From an uncultured Dehalococcoidia bacterium (GTDB taxonomy: Bacteria; Chloroflexota; Dehalococcoidia; Lucifugimonadales; UBA3495), in assembly GCA_951813535.1 (NCBI GenBank), contig OX638345.1, forward strand, positions 4,084,608 to 4,148,607: a stretch of 64,000 bases of DNA, given 5' to 3'. Of this stretch, positions 35,168 through 44,545 are shown piece after piece (within the stretch, counting starts at the first letter, position 1; every line of letters begins with the position of its first letter). The notes under the pieces are model-generated. The model ran no database searches. It saw only the letters and a program-made list of their open reading frames with translations, and was not told the DNA's origin. A program made the position numbers and the translations under genes.

Positions 35168-37564
35168 ATGCCTGTAGAAATATCGACCGATACCTCGACG
35201 GGAACGGACCGGTCACAGCGAGACGAACAGGTGTCTCAAGACAGGCTCGCCAACTTGGTTGAAGCGTGTCTGCGCGTCTCGGAAAGTTTGGAAACCGAAA
35301 CTGTCCTGCAAAATGTCATCGACAACGCTCGCAGGCTGACCGCCGCTCGATATGGGGTACTTCTCGCGTACAGCGCATCCGGGGAAGTCGAGAACATAAT
35401 CACGTCTGGTGGGACCGCGGGGGAATTTCACGGCGTCACAACCCTGCCCGAGGGCAAGGGACTGCTGGGTTATCTCAATGAGGTCCAGGGCCCGTTGCGG
35501 GTGGCCGATATTGCAAGCCATCCCAGGTCGGTTGGCCTTCCCGACGGACACCCACCGATGCGGACGTTCCTGGGGATGCCGATCCGCCGTGACGGGCTGC
35601 ACATCGGCAACATATACCTGGCGGAAGCGGAACGCGCAGAAGAATTTACACCGGTCGACGAAGACATCATCGCACGATTCGCCTCTCACGCCGGAGCGGC
35701 CATTTCCAACGCACGCAAATTCGAAGCCGAACGGCGCATCAAAACCGACCTGAAGACGTTGGTCGACATAGCTCCGTTCGGAGTGGTCGTGTTCGACGCC
35801 AACACGGGCGCGGTGATCACCGCCAATCGCGAGTGTCAACGCATCTGCGACGATCTGCACCTGCCAGCAGGCTCCTTTGAGTGGATGCGGGGACTGGTTA
35901 CGTTCCGGCGGGCCGACGGCCGCGAACTTTCTTTCAGCGAGTTGCCGTCCAGCCGGGCTATGCAGAGCGGCGAGACGGTCCGGGCCGAAGAAATCGTCAT
36001 CTGTTTGCCCAACGGCCGGTCCGTTACCACGCTCGTCAACGCCGCGCCCATTTACTCCGAGCGCGGCGAAATCGTGTCGGTAGTCGTGGCGATGCAGGAC
36101 ATGACGCCACACCTGGACGACGAAAAGATGAGGTCGGAACTCCTGGGGATGGTCAGCCAGGAGATGCGTACGCCTTTGAGCGCGATCAAAGGTTCAATCG
36201 TAGCCTTGACCGATGCCGTCAGTTCAGTGCACTCAACAGAGCCCTTGCAACTGCTGCAGATCATCGACCATCAGGCAGAGTTGATGCGAGGACAAATCAA
36301 CAGTTTGATTGACCTGTCTCATATCGATGCCGGCACGTTCCAGCTTTCCCTGGAAACCTCGGACGTGCAATCGTTGGTAACCGGGGCGATCAATGAATTC
36401 CGGCGCCACCATGCCGGTCAGACGATTGAGGCGCGAATTCCGACCGACTTGGTCAACATCATTGCCGACCGACAGCGCGTCGACCAGGTCCTGCGAGACC
36501 TGTTCGCACACGGCTCCAGGTATTTCGCCGAAGCCGCCACCATCACGGTCAACGCCGAACTGCAGGACTCCCAGGTTGCGATCTCGGTGTCTACCGTCGG
36601 GGATTGCGACCATGACACCCAACCTCCGCAATTGTTTGAAAGACTCCGGATGGCGCGATCAGGAGAAGCACAGGAGCACACCCTGGAAAACGGCCTGGCC
36701 CTGGCAATTGCCAAAGGAATCGTCGATGCTCACGGAGGTCGGTTCCGCACCATTCGCAGCGAGCACGAACACGGGGTGACGTTCAACTTGACCTTCCCCA
36801 TCGCCGACCCCGGGGACGGATCCGCAACATCGGACCCCAGTCGGTGGACGGGATCTGACCCCCTGCCCGTAAGTGAGAAACCGCGAATCCTGTTGGTCGC
36901 GGAAGACCCGCATATTCTCAGCACGATGCGTCGGACGCTGACACGCGCAGATTTTATCCCACTGGCGGTTTTCGACCTGAGTGACCTGGATCGGCTGGTG
37001 GAGGAACAGAAACCGGAAATCGCCGTCATTGACTTGTCGAAGTCGGACGAGAAAGGGTTCGAGCTGGTGGAATGGCTCGTGGCGTCACATCAGACCTCGG
37101 TGATCGGCATTCTGGACCAGGGAGACGAAGCCAGCGCGATCCGAGCGTATGACAACGGCGCCGACGGCTACATCGTAAAGCCGTTCTCGCCCACGGAATT
37201 GGTCGCGAGGATCAGGGCCTCGCTTCGCAGAAAAGCGACTTCCCGCCCTGAGGAAACAACCGATGGGTACGCTGTGGGGAGCGTGAGCATTGACTACTCG
37301 TCCCACCGCGTAACCGTTGCCGGCCAACCGGTGCAGTTGACCGCGACCGAGTACAAGCTGATGCACGAACTCTCAAACAGCGCCGGGCGCGTCATGACCC
37401 AGGACGAACTGCTGCACCGGGTCTGGGGACCCGAGTACGCCGGAGAATCGCAACTGCTCCGGGCTTACGTGAAGACACTGCGTCAAAAGCTGGGTGACAA
37501 CGCCCGAAAACCGTCGTATATCTTCACCGAGCACGGCATCGGCTACCGCATGGCCAAGGCCTAG
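35168..37564 (+). CDS. GAF-PAS-degenerate histidine kinase-receiver-winged helix fusion (one-piece sensor regulator)
   Basis: 798 residues: GAF (about 28-190), PAS (196-315), HisKA-like helix pair (320-385), HATPase-like (430-545), receiver (577-690), OmpR/PhoB-type winged helix (705-798). The dimerisation motif reads S-Q-E-M-R-T-P-L with Gln331 where the phospho-acceptor His should be. The ATPase boxes are also eroded: His448 in the N-box position, S-T-V-G for S-D-T-G (Thr476), and G-L-A-L for G-L-G-L (509-512). The receiver keeps Asp622 and Lys671, but has Asp650 in the usual Thr/Ser place. So the kinase is predicted inactive, and sensing is probably passed directly to the DNA-binding domain. 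A strong bidirectional terminator follows. The regulated genes are unknown. Confidence 0.88.
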   Translation: MPVEISTDTSTGTDRSQRDEQVSQDRLANLVEACLRVSESLETETVLQNVIDNARRLTAARYGVLLAYSASGEVENIITSGGTAGEFHGVTTLPEGKGLLGYLNEVQGPLRVADIASHPRSVGLPDGHPPMRTFLGMPIRRDGLHIGNIYLAEAERAEEFTPVDEDIIARFASHAGAAISNARKFEAERRIKTDLKTLVDIAPFGVVVFDANTGAVITANRECQRICDDLHLPAGSFEWMRGLVTFRRADGRELSFSELPSSRAMQSGETVRAEEIVICLPNGRSVTTLVNAAPIYSERGEIVSVVVAMQDMTPHLDDEKMRSELLGMVSQEMRTPLSAIKGSIVALTDAVSSVHSTEPLQLLQIIDHQAELMRGQINSLIDLSHIDAGTFQLSLETSDVQSLVTGAINEFRRHHAGQTIEARIPTDLVNIIADRQRVDQVLRDLFAHGSRYFAEAATITVNAELQDSQVAISVSTVGDCDHDTQPPQLFERLRMARSGEAQEHTLENGLALAIAKGIVDAHGGRFRTIRSEHEHGVTFNLTFPIADPGDGSATSDPSRWTGSDPLPVSEKPRILLVAEDPHILSTMRRTLTRADFIPLAVFDLSDLDRLVEEQKPEIAVIDLSKSDEKGFELVEWLVASHQTSVIGILDQGDEASAIRAYDNGADGYIVKPFSPTELVARIRASLRRKATSRPEETTDGYAVGSVSIDYSSHRVTVAGQPVQLTATEYKLMHELSNSAGRVMTQDELLHRVWGPEYAGESQLLRAYVKTLRQKLGDNARKPSYIFTEHGIGYRMAKA

Positions 37565-37627
37565 CACGGGTTCGAACGAAGAGGACAAGCGCTCCAACCG
37601 GCCACCCCAGACGCATGGTGGCAAACT

Positions 37628-37666
37628 ACAGGGCGGCGCCGGAAGACTTTTCCGGCGCCGCCCTGT
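37628..37666. terminator. Strong hairpin terminator between convergent genes
   Basis: CAGGGCGGCGCCGGAA and TTCCGGCGCCGCCCTG form a perfect stem of at least 16 base pairs with the loop GACTT, followed by TGTTT on the plus strand. It lies between the end of the sensor-regulator gene (plus) and the end of the gamma-glutamyltransferase gene (minus) and could stop both. Confidence 0.75.
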
Positions 37667-37687
37667 GTTTGCGAGACGGATCGTAGA

Positions 37688-39454
37688 TTACCGACCCATG
37701 GCATAGCCGTCCCGGCGCAGATCGGCGCCGCCAAACAGGCTGCCGCGCTCCCGATCGACCTCGATGGCGCACAGCGAACCCATGCGCGGTGTCCACTCGT
37801 TCCACACGTCCACATCGTGGCCGCGTTTGCGGAGTTCGTCCACCACGGACGGTTCGATACGGGATTCAACGCCGACCAGGCCAGGACGGTAGGCGTGCGG
37901 CCAGAAGGAGTTGGGGAAGCTCCAGGTGGACGCGCGAGGCGCTTCGATGGCCTGCTGCACGTCCATGCCAAACTCGGCAACGTTCAAGAATAGTTGGACC
38001 ATGGACTGGGGCTGGACGTCGCCGCCCGGCGTTCCGAAGGGCATCCAAGGCTTGCCATCCTTGAACGCCATCGCCGGATTCGGCGTGAGGCGTGGCCGTT
38101 TGCCGGGGGCAAGGCTTGCGGGATGGTCCTCGTCCAGCCAGTTCTGCGCGCCGCGCGCCGACACCATGAACCCAAGACCGGCCGCGATGGGCGCGCCGCC
38201 GAACCCGTCGCTGGGCGTGGCCGAGAAAGCATTGCCCCAGCGATCCACCGCGCAGATATACGAGGTGTCCGCCGACAGCGGGCCGGCCACCGGTTCCGGT
38301 TTGCGGGCCGCATTGCCGCTGCCGGCCTGGAACGCCCAGGGATCCCCGGCATCGGGCATTTCGGGGTGAGCCCTGCCGGAGTCTATCTCCCGCCGCCGGA
38401 TGTCCGCGTACTCCCGCGAGAGCAGACCGGCCATGGGAACGTCCACGAAGTCGGGGTCGCCATAATAGGCGTGACGGTCGGCGAATGCCAGTTTCAACGC
38501 CTCCAGAACGGTGTGGATGTACTCGGCGGAGTTGTGGCCCATGCCCCGCAGGTCACAGCCTTCGAGGATGCGCAGCGCGTGGAGGTTCATCGGTCCCTGG
38601 CACCACGGGCCGCAGGCGTACACCTGGATTTCTGCGGAGTTCGGGCTCTTGTAGTCGATCATGGGTGGCGTGTCCACGCCCACGGAGAAATCTGCCAGGT
38701 CGTTCATGGATAGCCATCCGCCCTGGCTCCGGATGAACGCGACCATTTCCTCGGCGATATCGCCCTTGTAAAACAGGTCGCGCGCGGCCTGGATGGCGGC
38801 CTCTCGTCCTTGGCCGGACGCGGTGCGCTCGGCGTCGATCATGCGCCGGAAGGTACGGGCCAGGTCCGACTGCACGAGCAGATCTCCGATGCCCAGGGCC
38901 TTGCCTCCGGGATAGAAGATCTCCATGGTGCTGGTCCACTGGCTGGTGTCCCCTTCGTCGAGGATGATGTTGTCGCCGCTGCTGACCAGGGCTCGGTGCA
39001 GCGTAGCGGGAATGGGGAAGCCGCCAGCCGCGATCTCCAACGCCGGGGTGACCACCTGCTCAAAGGTCATGGTCCCGTAACGGCTGAGGGTGGTGAGCCA
39101 GGCGTCCGGGGCCGCCGGCGTCACGGTGCGCATCACGCCGTGGGGCATGTCGCCGCCGTGTTCGCGCCGGAAATAGTCGATCGACGCCTCAGCCGGCCAG
39201 CGACCCAGGCCGCTGATCTCCTTGGTGTCGCCGGATTCAGCGTGATGGATGATGATCGGAGCCACGCCACCGAAACTGGTGTACTGGGGCAGCGTCACAT
39301 TGATAACCATCCCCGCGGCCACTCCGGCGTCCATAGCGTTGCCGCCCTGCTCGAGGATCCGGTAACCGGCGGCCGTGGCCAGGTAGTGACCGGTGCTGAC
39401 CATGTGGGTGGCGCCGCCCACCAGCGGACGATAGCTTCTCAATCCCAATGCCAT
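37688..39454 (-). CDS. Gamma-glutamyltransferase family protein (Ntn hydrolase)
   Basis: 588 residues from an ATG preceded by GGAGGT on the minus strand. It begins in the manner of family members: S-T-G-H-Y-L-A-T-A-A-G-Y-R-I-L-E-Q-G-G-N-A-M-D-A. The autocatalytic Thr is Thr397 in A-D-T-S-Y-I-C-A-V-D, and the G-G-x-x-I motif region F-G-T-P-G-G-D-V-Q-P-Q-S-M follows. These proenzymes cleave themselves at Thr and transfer or hydrolyse gamma-glutamyl groups; cephalosporin acylases are close relatives. No signal peptide is visible, unlike secreted GGTs, so a cytoplasmic amidohydrolase role is possible. Confidence 0.9.
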   Translation of the reverse strand: MALGLRSYRPLVGGATHMVSTGHYLATAAGYRILEQGGNAMDAGVAAGMVINVTLPQYTSFGGVAPIIIHHAESGDTKEISGLGRWPAEASIDYFRREHGGDMPHGVMRTVTPAAPDAWLTTLSRYGTMTFEQVVTPALEIAAGGFPIPATLHRALVSSGDNIILDEGDTSQWTSTMEIFYPGGKALGIGDLLVQSDLARTFRRMIDAERTASGQGREAAIQAARDLFYKGDIAEEMVAFIRSQGGWLSMNDLADFSVGVDTPPMIDYKSPNSAEIQVYACGPWCQGPMNLHALRILEGCDLRGMGHNSAEYIHTVLEALKLAFADRHAYYGDPDFVDVPMAGLLSREYADIRRREIDSGRAHPEMPDAGDPWAFQAGSGNAARKPEPVAGPLSADTSYICAVDRWGNAFSATPSDGFGGAPIAAGLGFMVSARGAQNWLDEDHPASLAPGKRPRLTPNPAMAFKDGKPWMPFGTPGGDVQPQSMVQLFLNVAEFGMDVQQAIEAPRASTWSFPNSFWPHAYRPGLVGVESRIEPSVVDELRKRGHDVDVWNEWTPRMGSLCAIEVDRERGSLFGGADLRRDGYAMGR

Positions 39455-39598
39455 AGTGACCTCCGCGGCGGGGGCCGCGCTCGAATTCGGTGGCGATTTG
39501 CCTGGCCGCAGTATAGGGCATCGGCGTGAGGGCCGCCAGTTTGAGCTCAACCCGGGCCGTTTCCCGTGCGGAAACACCTCCAACGATTCCGACAAATG

Positions 39599-39629
39599 TT
39601 GCCACAAGTCGATGCAAACGGGATACAAT
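39599..39629 (+). promoter_or_regulatory. Candidate promoter of the membrane HTH gene
   Basis: TTGCCA (39599-39604), 19-base spacer, TACAAT (39624-39629), 72 bases upstream of the start codon. The spacer is longer than ideal. Confidence 0.28.
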
Positions 39630-39700
39630 GCAGGCACATCTGGGAAACTTGACGCTACACATTTGGCGGGTCACAAGATGAACAACCGCCGGTCACTGTG

Positions 39701-41074
39701 ATGCCAGACCGTGACACACAACGCTCCCGCTCAACCCAGGTTGGCATCCTGATGAAAGCCTACCGGGAGGCATTTTCGACCGGCAATGGAACCCGGGGCC
39801 TGACGCAAGAGGAATTGCTGCGGCGCATGGCGATGGTGGACAGTCAATACGCTGACCGTTCCAGCCATACGATGGTTTCTCGCTGGGAATCGGGAGCCAC
39901 TCGACCCAATAAGCAGCGGATCGAAGTATTCGGCAAAGCGCTCGACCTCGCGCCCACCGAAGTGGCAGGACTGGTGACCTTGGCGGGATTCGATGCCGGT
40001 GTCGAGGCTGAGCCGGGACATCCTGGCGCCGAGCGGGACAACCCAGTGTTCCAGTCGGAAAATCCGTCCATGCCGGGACCGGCGGTTCCATCCCAGCCTC
40101 CGGCAAGGATCATTGCCGCCCAGGGCATTTTGGAAGAGCTCCGGTTTAGCGTGATGAGCTGTCTCCTGCCCGGTCTGTGCATTGTGGGCAGTGGATACCT
40201 GCTGTCCGCGGCCGGCCTGATGGATCCATGGCTGCCTATCGTCTATGTTGTCTGCATCGTGGGCCTGATGCTGGCGTACAAATTCATGAGGATGCGCGGG
40301 CCCTATGCTCTTCGGGAATTCCTGTCAATTTCGTTGTTCTTCCTCCTGAGCACGCAACTGCTGCAATCGGCTATGACCCGCATGGACAACTACGGATTCT
40401 ACACCCTGGGCGAATTCGCGGTGAAACCCTTACCGTACATGCTGGCGCTTACGGTGAATCTGGTGATTGCGTCGGTTGCTGCGCTGTTGTTTCAATTGCT
40501 TTACAACTGGCATTACGTCTCCGGCCGAGGCGCCGCCGACCCCTTGCGACGGGCGATAACCGTGGTGGTGCCCCCGGCTTTCCTGGCATACATGAGCATC
40601 CTCGTACTCTCGAATATCGCAGTGTGGATACAGTTCGGGATGCAAGTATCCGCCGTGTCGGCAGTATTCATCATTTTGCTGCTGCTGCAGGACCCGACCA
40701 CAGATCCCCCGGAGCGCGACCGTAGGTTCTTATTCTACGCGACCGTGGCGGTGACCATTACCCTGACCACTGTCGGCGCCGCCACAATGCTCGCTGTGTA
40801 CCTGGTCCCGGGACTGCCCTCTGTCCTGCCCGACCATAACCTCCTTTATTCGTGGGAAATTGACTACAACGCTCTCGGCTATCCACCCGAAGAGGCAATG
40901 GAGAGGCTGAATGTGGGATACCTCTGGCAGGCCATGTGCACGTTCGTGTACATGGTGTTGGTGGTCGGCGGAAGCCTGATCGTGGCAATGTTCAGGCTGA
41001 ACAGCCGACCGGCGTCCATCACCGAGCCGGAGGTCATGAGTGCGTCGACCGGGACGGCGGCGAACCCACCATAG
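39701..41074 (+). CDS. Membrane protein with N-terminal Xre-type helix-turn-helix
   Basis: 457 residues. The N-terminal part (about 10-85) reads as a lambda-repressor-like HTH: L-T-Q-E-E-L-L-R-R-M, H-T-M-V-S-R-W-E-S-G-A-T-R-P-N, R-I-E-V-F-G-K-A-L-D-L. After a Pro-rich linker (95-135) come about eight predicted membrane helices (150-425). GTG at 39698 directly precedes the ATG used here; no clear Shine-Dalgarno sequence is present. Such proteins are candidate membrane-tethered regulators that read an envelope signal. The target genes and stimulus are unknown; a dihydroorotase-like gene follows 285 bases downstream (that gap shows nothing else). Confidence 0.75.
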   Translation: MPDRDTQRSRSTQVGILMKAYREAFSTGNGTRGLTQEELLRRMAMVDSQYADRSSHTMVSRWESGATRPNKQRIEVFGKALDLAPTEVAGLVTLAGFDAGVEAEPGHPGAERDNPVFQSENPSMPGPAVPSQPPARIIAAQGILEELRFSVMSCLLPGLCIVGSGYLLSAAGLMDPWLPIVYVVCIVGLMLAYKFMRMRGPYALREFLSISLFFLLSTQLLQSAMTRMDNYGFYTLGEFAVKPLPYMLALTVNLVIASVAALLFQLLYNWHYVSGRGAADPLRRAITVVVPPAFLAYMSILVLSNIAVWIQFGMQVSAVSAVFIILLLLQDPTTDPPERDRRFLFYATVAVTITLTTVGAATMLAVYLVPGLPSVLPDHNLLYSWEIDYNALGYPPEEAMERLNVGYLWQAMCTFVYMVLVVGGSLIVAMFRLNSRPASITEPEVMSASTGTAANPP

Positions 41075-41359
41075 GCAGCACAGCGGGTTTCGTTTCTCTC
41101 GGGTCCGGCCACCGACCCGTTGCTTGGTCAATACAGGTGTCCGGCGCCGGCCGGCTTCGGGAGGATCGCCAGCTTTTGAGCCCGGGCCCGTCGCGGGTGC
41201 TGTTCGGTTGCCGTAGCAGGCCCGACCCGGGTCAGCCTCCGCCGGCCGCATTCCCTTGACTCCGTTGATGGCCCTGACTACGCTGGCATTGGCATCCCCG
41301 GATCCGTCCTCTCACGCCCTTTTCAATTCACCGACCCCACGTCCTGGAGGGACCCGCCC

Positions 41360-42535
41360 ATGTACGACCTGCTCATCAAAGGCGGCACCGTAATCGACCC
41401 AACGCAGAACCTGAACGGCGCGTACGATGTGGCAATATCCGATGGCAAAATCGCAGCCGTCGCCGCCGACATCTCGGCCGATGAAGCCTCGCGCGTCGTG
41501 GAGGTGCGCGGCAGATACGTCACCCCCGGACTGATCGACCTGCACACCCACGTGTACGAAGGCGTCAACGGCAATGGCGTCAACGCCGATGTGGGCGGCG
41601 TCCGCGCCGGCGTCACAACCATGGTGGATGCTGGCAGCAGTGGCTGCGACACCTACGGCGGCTTTCCCGCGCACATCATTCCCAACAACGCCACCGAGGT
41701 GATCCCCTTCCTGCACATCTGCCGCACCGGCCTGGCCACCACGCCGGACATCTTCTCGCCCAGCAGCATCGACCTGGAGCGGACGATTCAGGTGGTGGAG
41801 GAAAGCAACGGCACCATCCGCGGCATCAAGGCCCGCATGGTCTCTCCGGCACTGGAGATCATGGGCATGGAGATGCCCCGCCTGGCCAAGCAGGCAGCCC
41901 GGGAGGCCGGCGTGCGCCTCATGGTCCACATCGGCGATACCGAGAAGCGCTATCCCGCCGAGGTGATCCGGGAATTGCTGCCGATCATGGAGCCGGGAGA
42001 CATCGTCACTCACTTCTTCACCGCCAACCCGGGCGGGGTGCTGGACAGCGACGGCAACCTGGTGCCCGAGGCTCGGGAAGCCCACGAGCGCGGCGTCTGG
42101 CTGGACACCGCCCACGGGCGCGCCAACTTCAGCTTTGACATCGGCGAACGCGTGCTCGACCAGGGCGTGGAACCCCACTGCATCAGCACCGATCTCACCG
42201 TGCCGGGACGCGTCCGCACCGTCCACAGCATGACCGAGATGATGACGCGCTTCCTGGCCATGGGCTTCACCCTGGATCGGGTGGTGGAGATGTGCACCAT
42301 CAACCCCGCGCGAGCCATCGGCGAAGAGGAGCGGCTCGGCAGCCTGGAGGTCGGCAAGCAGGCCGACGTTTCGGTGCTGGACATCCAGGACGGCGACTGG
42401 GTGGTCTACGACGTGCTGGGCAACGGCCGGCAATCGGAACGCGCCGTTACCCCCGTGCTGTCGGTGAAGCGGGGCGAGGTATTCGAAGCCGGCTGGGGAC
42501 CCCGACCCTGGGGATGGGAGCCGGACAACGCCTAG
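41360..42535 (+). CDS. Dihydroorotase-like amidohydrolase (amidohydrolase/deacetylase family)
   Basis: 391 residues. It begins M-Y-D-L-L-I-K-G-G-T-V-I-D-P (1-14), then the metal motif G-L-I-D-L-H-T-H-V near 56-64. The likely carboxylated Lys lies in R-G-I-K-A-R, further metal His in M-V-H-I-G-D and T-H-F-F, and the catalytic Asp in C-I-S-T-D. It fits the EF_0837/AHA-type amidohydrolase/deacetylase group of the urease-like superfamily rather than PyrC itself. The start ATG follows GGAGGG. It lies 106 bases upstream of the chosen ispH start, and both may be co-transcribed. Confidence 0.87.
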   Translation: MYDLLIKGGTVIDPTQNLNGAYDVAISDGKIAAVAADISADEASRVVEVRGRYVTPGLIDLHTHVYEGVNGNGVNADVGGVRAGVTTMVDAGSSGCDTYGGFPAHIIPNNATEVIPFLHICRTGLATTPDIFSPSSIDLERTIQVVEESNGTIRGIKARMVSPALEIMGMEMPRLAKQAAREAGVRLMVHIGDTEKRYPAEVIRELLPIMEPGDIVTHFFTANPGGVLDSDGNLVPEAREAHERGVWLDTAHGRANFSFDIGERVLDQGVEPHCISTDLTVPGRVRTVHSMTEMMTRFLAMGFTLDRVVEMCTINPARAIGEEERLGSLEVGKQADVSVLDIQDGDWVVYDVLGNGRQSERAVTPVLSVKRGEVFEAGWGPRPWGWEPDNA

Positions 42536-42641
42536 GGGCGATATCGAACGTACGCGAGCAAAGATAAGCAGGATTTACTGAATGAGCATTCAAGGAACCT
42601 TGGGCCGCAGGGGCGACGATGCGCTGCGAGAGGATTACAAG

Positions 42642-43562
42642 ATGGTTGAAGTGATATTGAGTTCCCCAAGGGGGTTCTGCGCCGGTGTGGTGCGCGCCAT
42701 CGACGTCGTGGAGGAATGCCTGGAGCGGTTCGGTCCTCCCGTTTATGTCAAGCACCAGATCGTGCACAACCCGTACGTCGTCGCCGAGTTGGAGCAGAAG
42801 GGCGCCATCACGGTGGAAGAGGTTGACGAGGTCCCCGACGGCTCCCTGGTGGTGTTCTCGGCGCACGGCTCGCCGCCGGAAGATTTCGAAAAAGCGGCCG
42901 AGCGCAACCTCAGGGTTATCGACGCGGTGTGCCCGCTGGTGACTCGGGTGCACAACGAGGCCAAGAAGTACCACCGCGAAGGCAAGAGAGTGCTGCTGGT
43001 GGGGCATCAGGGCCACCAGGAAGTCCGCGGGACCATGGGCCAGGCCCCCATGACGCTGATCAACGATTCCGCGCCCCTGTCCGAACAGGAAGTCAGCGCC
43101 GACATGGACTGGTCCGACGACACCGCGGTGGCCGTCATAACCCAGACGACCCTGTCCGTGGGCGACACCGCCAACGCCATCGGCGCCATCCAGGAACGGT
43201 TCCCCGGCGCGGTGGTCCGGAATGACATCTGCTACGCGACCACCAACCGCCAGGACGCGGTCACCCAGATGGCCGGACTGGTCGATGTGGTATTGGTGAT
43301 CGGCGCTCAGAACTCGTCGAACTGCAACCGGCTGCGGGAGGTCGCCGAGGCCAACGGTACGCCGGCCTACCTGATCAACGGCCCGGACGAAATTGACCCG
43401 GAATGGTTGGTGGGATGCCAGCGAGCGGGCATAACCTCCGGCGCATCCACGCCGGAGGTGCTGGTGGAGGCAGTGATAGCCGAGCTCAAGCCGGAAAAAG
43501 TCACCCTCCTGGAAGGCGCCGAGGAGGACATCACCTTCACGCTGCCCCGGGAACTCCGCTGA
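42642..43562 (+). CDS. ispH: 4-hydroxy-3-methylbut-2-enyl diphosphate reductase
   Basis: 306 residues from the ATG at 42642, which follows GAGAGG and gives the textbook N-terminus V-I-L-S-S-P-R-G-F-C-A-G-V. An in-frame ATG at 42582 would add 20 residues. Cluster cysteines are Cys13, Cys97 and Cys197; His42, His75 and Glu127 are the conserved active-site residues. The enzyme makes IPP and DMAPP from HMBPP, the last step of the MEP pathway. The usual G-H-P-E-V stretch reads G-H-Q-E-V, a minor variation. No other MEP genes are in the window. Confidence 0.95.
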   Translation: MVEVILSSPRGFCAGVVRAIDVVEECLERFGPPVYVKHQIVHNPYVVAELEQKGAITVEEVDEVPDGSLVVFSAHGSPPEDFEKAAERNLRVIDAVCPLVTRVHNEAKKYHREGKRVLLVGHQGHQEVRGTMGQAPMTLINDSAPLSEQEVSADMDWSDDTAVAVITQTTLSVGDTANAIGAIQERFPGAVVRNDICYATTNRQDAVTQMAGLVDVVLVIGAQNSSNCNRLREVAEANGTPAYLINGPDEIDPEWLVGCQRAGITSGASTPEVLVEAVIAELKPEKVTLLEGAEEDITFTLPRELR

Positions 43563-43616
43563 ACGTCACGCCTCCGAATTGCGCGCCACACGGATTGGCT
43601 GCCGTACCCTGAACGT

Positions 43617-44486
43617 TTAGCCCAGGACCGGCGGCCAGTGCGACTGCCTGCGCTGGGCCGCGCTCAGCACCCGGCAGGTGCTCAATTCGATCCGCCCCGC
43701 GCTTTCCCGCACCTGCTGGTACGCCTCCATGAAATTGGAGGTCAGGATGCCGGCCGGCAGCGCGAACAGCCCGATGCCCAGAAGGGCGATGAAGCCGGCG
43801 ATCACCCGCCCAACCAGAGTGCCCGGCACCACCTCCAGCGACGGCAGTGTGGTCAGGATCACCACCGAGGCCCACAACGAGTCCCCGATGGACCCGAACT
43901 GTTCGTGGTTCCCGTTGGGCAGATTGGTTTCCGCCGAGTGCATCAGGTAGCCCGCCGCCAGCCAGAACACGCTCAGGGTCACCAGCACGCTGACCAGCTG
44001 CGACGCCGACCGCAGCATCACCCGTCCCATCAGTCGCATCGCCGGGAAGCGCCGGCCGGTCATGATCAGCCGGGACACCAGGCGGAAGATGGGCAGCACC
44101 TCAACCTCGCCAAAGACAATCATCACCACCAACGTGGGCCAGATGGCGATAAAGTCGATAATCGCCGCCGCGTTGGTGGTGGCATATCGCAGCCGGCTCT
44201 TCCATCCCGCTTGCCGGTAGTTGCGGTGCCAGACGATGCACCACAACCGGATGAGGTACTCGGCGGCGAACACGCTGATGAAGAAGAACTCCAGCTTGGT
44301 GTTGCCGATGGCCAGGTTGACCGCGCTGAACATCACCAGCCCGAAGATGGTGAAATCCACGATCCGCGCCGCGCCGCCGCTGTCCGCCTCCAGCACGTGA
44401 AACACTGCATGCTGGAGCCGCACGTAGGGGTGGGCGTCGGGCAGCCGGCATTGCAGCAGGGAAGACCCGCTGGAAAATATCCCCAT
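43617..44486 (-). CDS. Kv-like six-helix ion channel with an altered selectivity filter
   Basis: 289 residues, six predicted helices plus pore loop, with the overall Kv/ion-transport layout: S1 near 43-60, S2 near 66-85, S3 near 106-124, S4-like near 130-155 and S6 F-A-L-P-A-G-I-L-T-S-N-F (241-252). The pore helix S-L-W-A-S-V-V-I-L-T-T leads into L-P-S-L-E (214-218) where potassium channels have V-G-Y-G-D. The GYG filter is therefore lost although the rest aligns. S4 has fewer arginines than usual. Ion selectivity cannot be predicted; it may be a nonselective or non-conducting channel. It is convergent with ispH. Confidence 0.82.
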   Translation of the reverse strand: MGIFSSGSSLLQCRLPDAHPYVRLQHAVFHVLEADSGGAARIVDFTIFGLVMFSAVNLAIGNTKLEFFFISVFAAEYLIRLWCIVWHRNYRQAGWKSRLRYATTNAAAIIDFIAIWPTLVVMIVFGEVEVLPIFRLVSRLIMTGRRFPAMRLMGRVMLRSASQLVSVLVTLSVFWLAAGYLMHSAETNLPNGNHEQFGSIGDSLWASVVILTTLPSLEVVPGTLVGRVIAGFIALLGIGLFALPAGILTSNFMEAYQQVRESAGRIELSTCRVLSAAQRRQSHWPPVLG

Positions 44487-44545
44487 GGATTATCGCGGAC
44501 CGATTTCGGGTGTCGTCACGACGCGGCGTCGTGATGACTGTGGCG

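Noticed and set aside
39456-39701. Small plus-strand open frame upstream of the membrane HTH gene
   Set aside because: It overlaps the start of that gene, has no ribosome-binding site and no recognisable sequence, so I treat it as chance.
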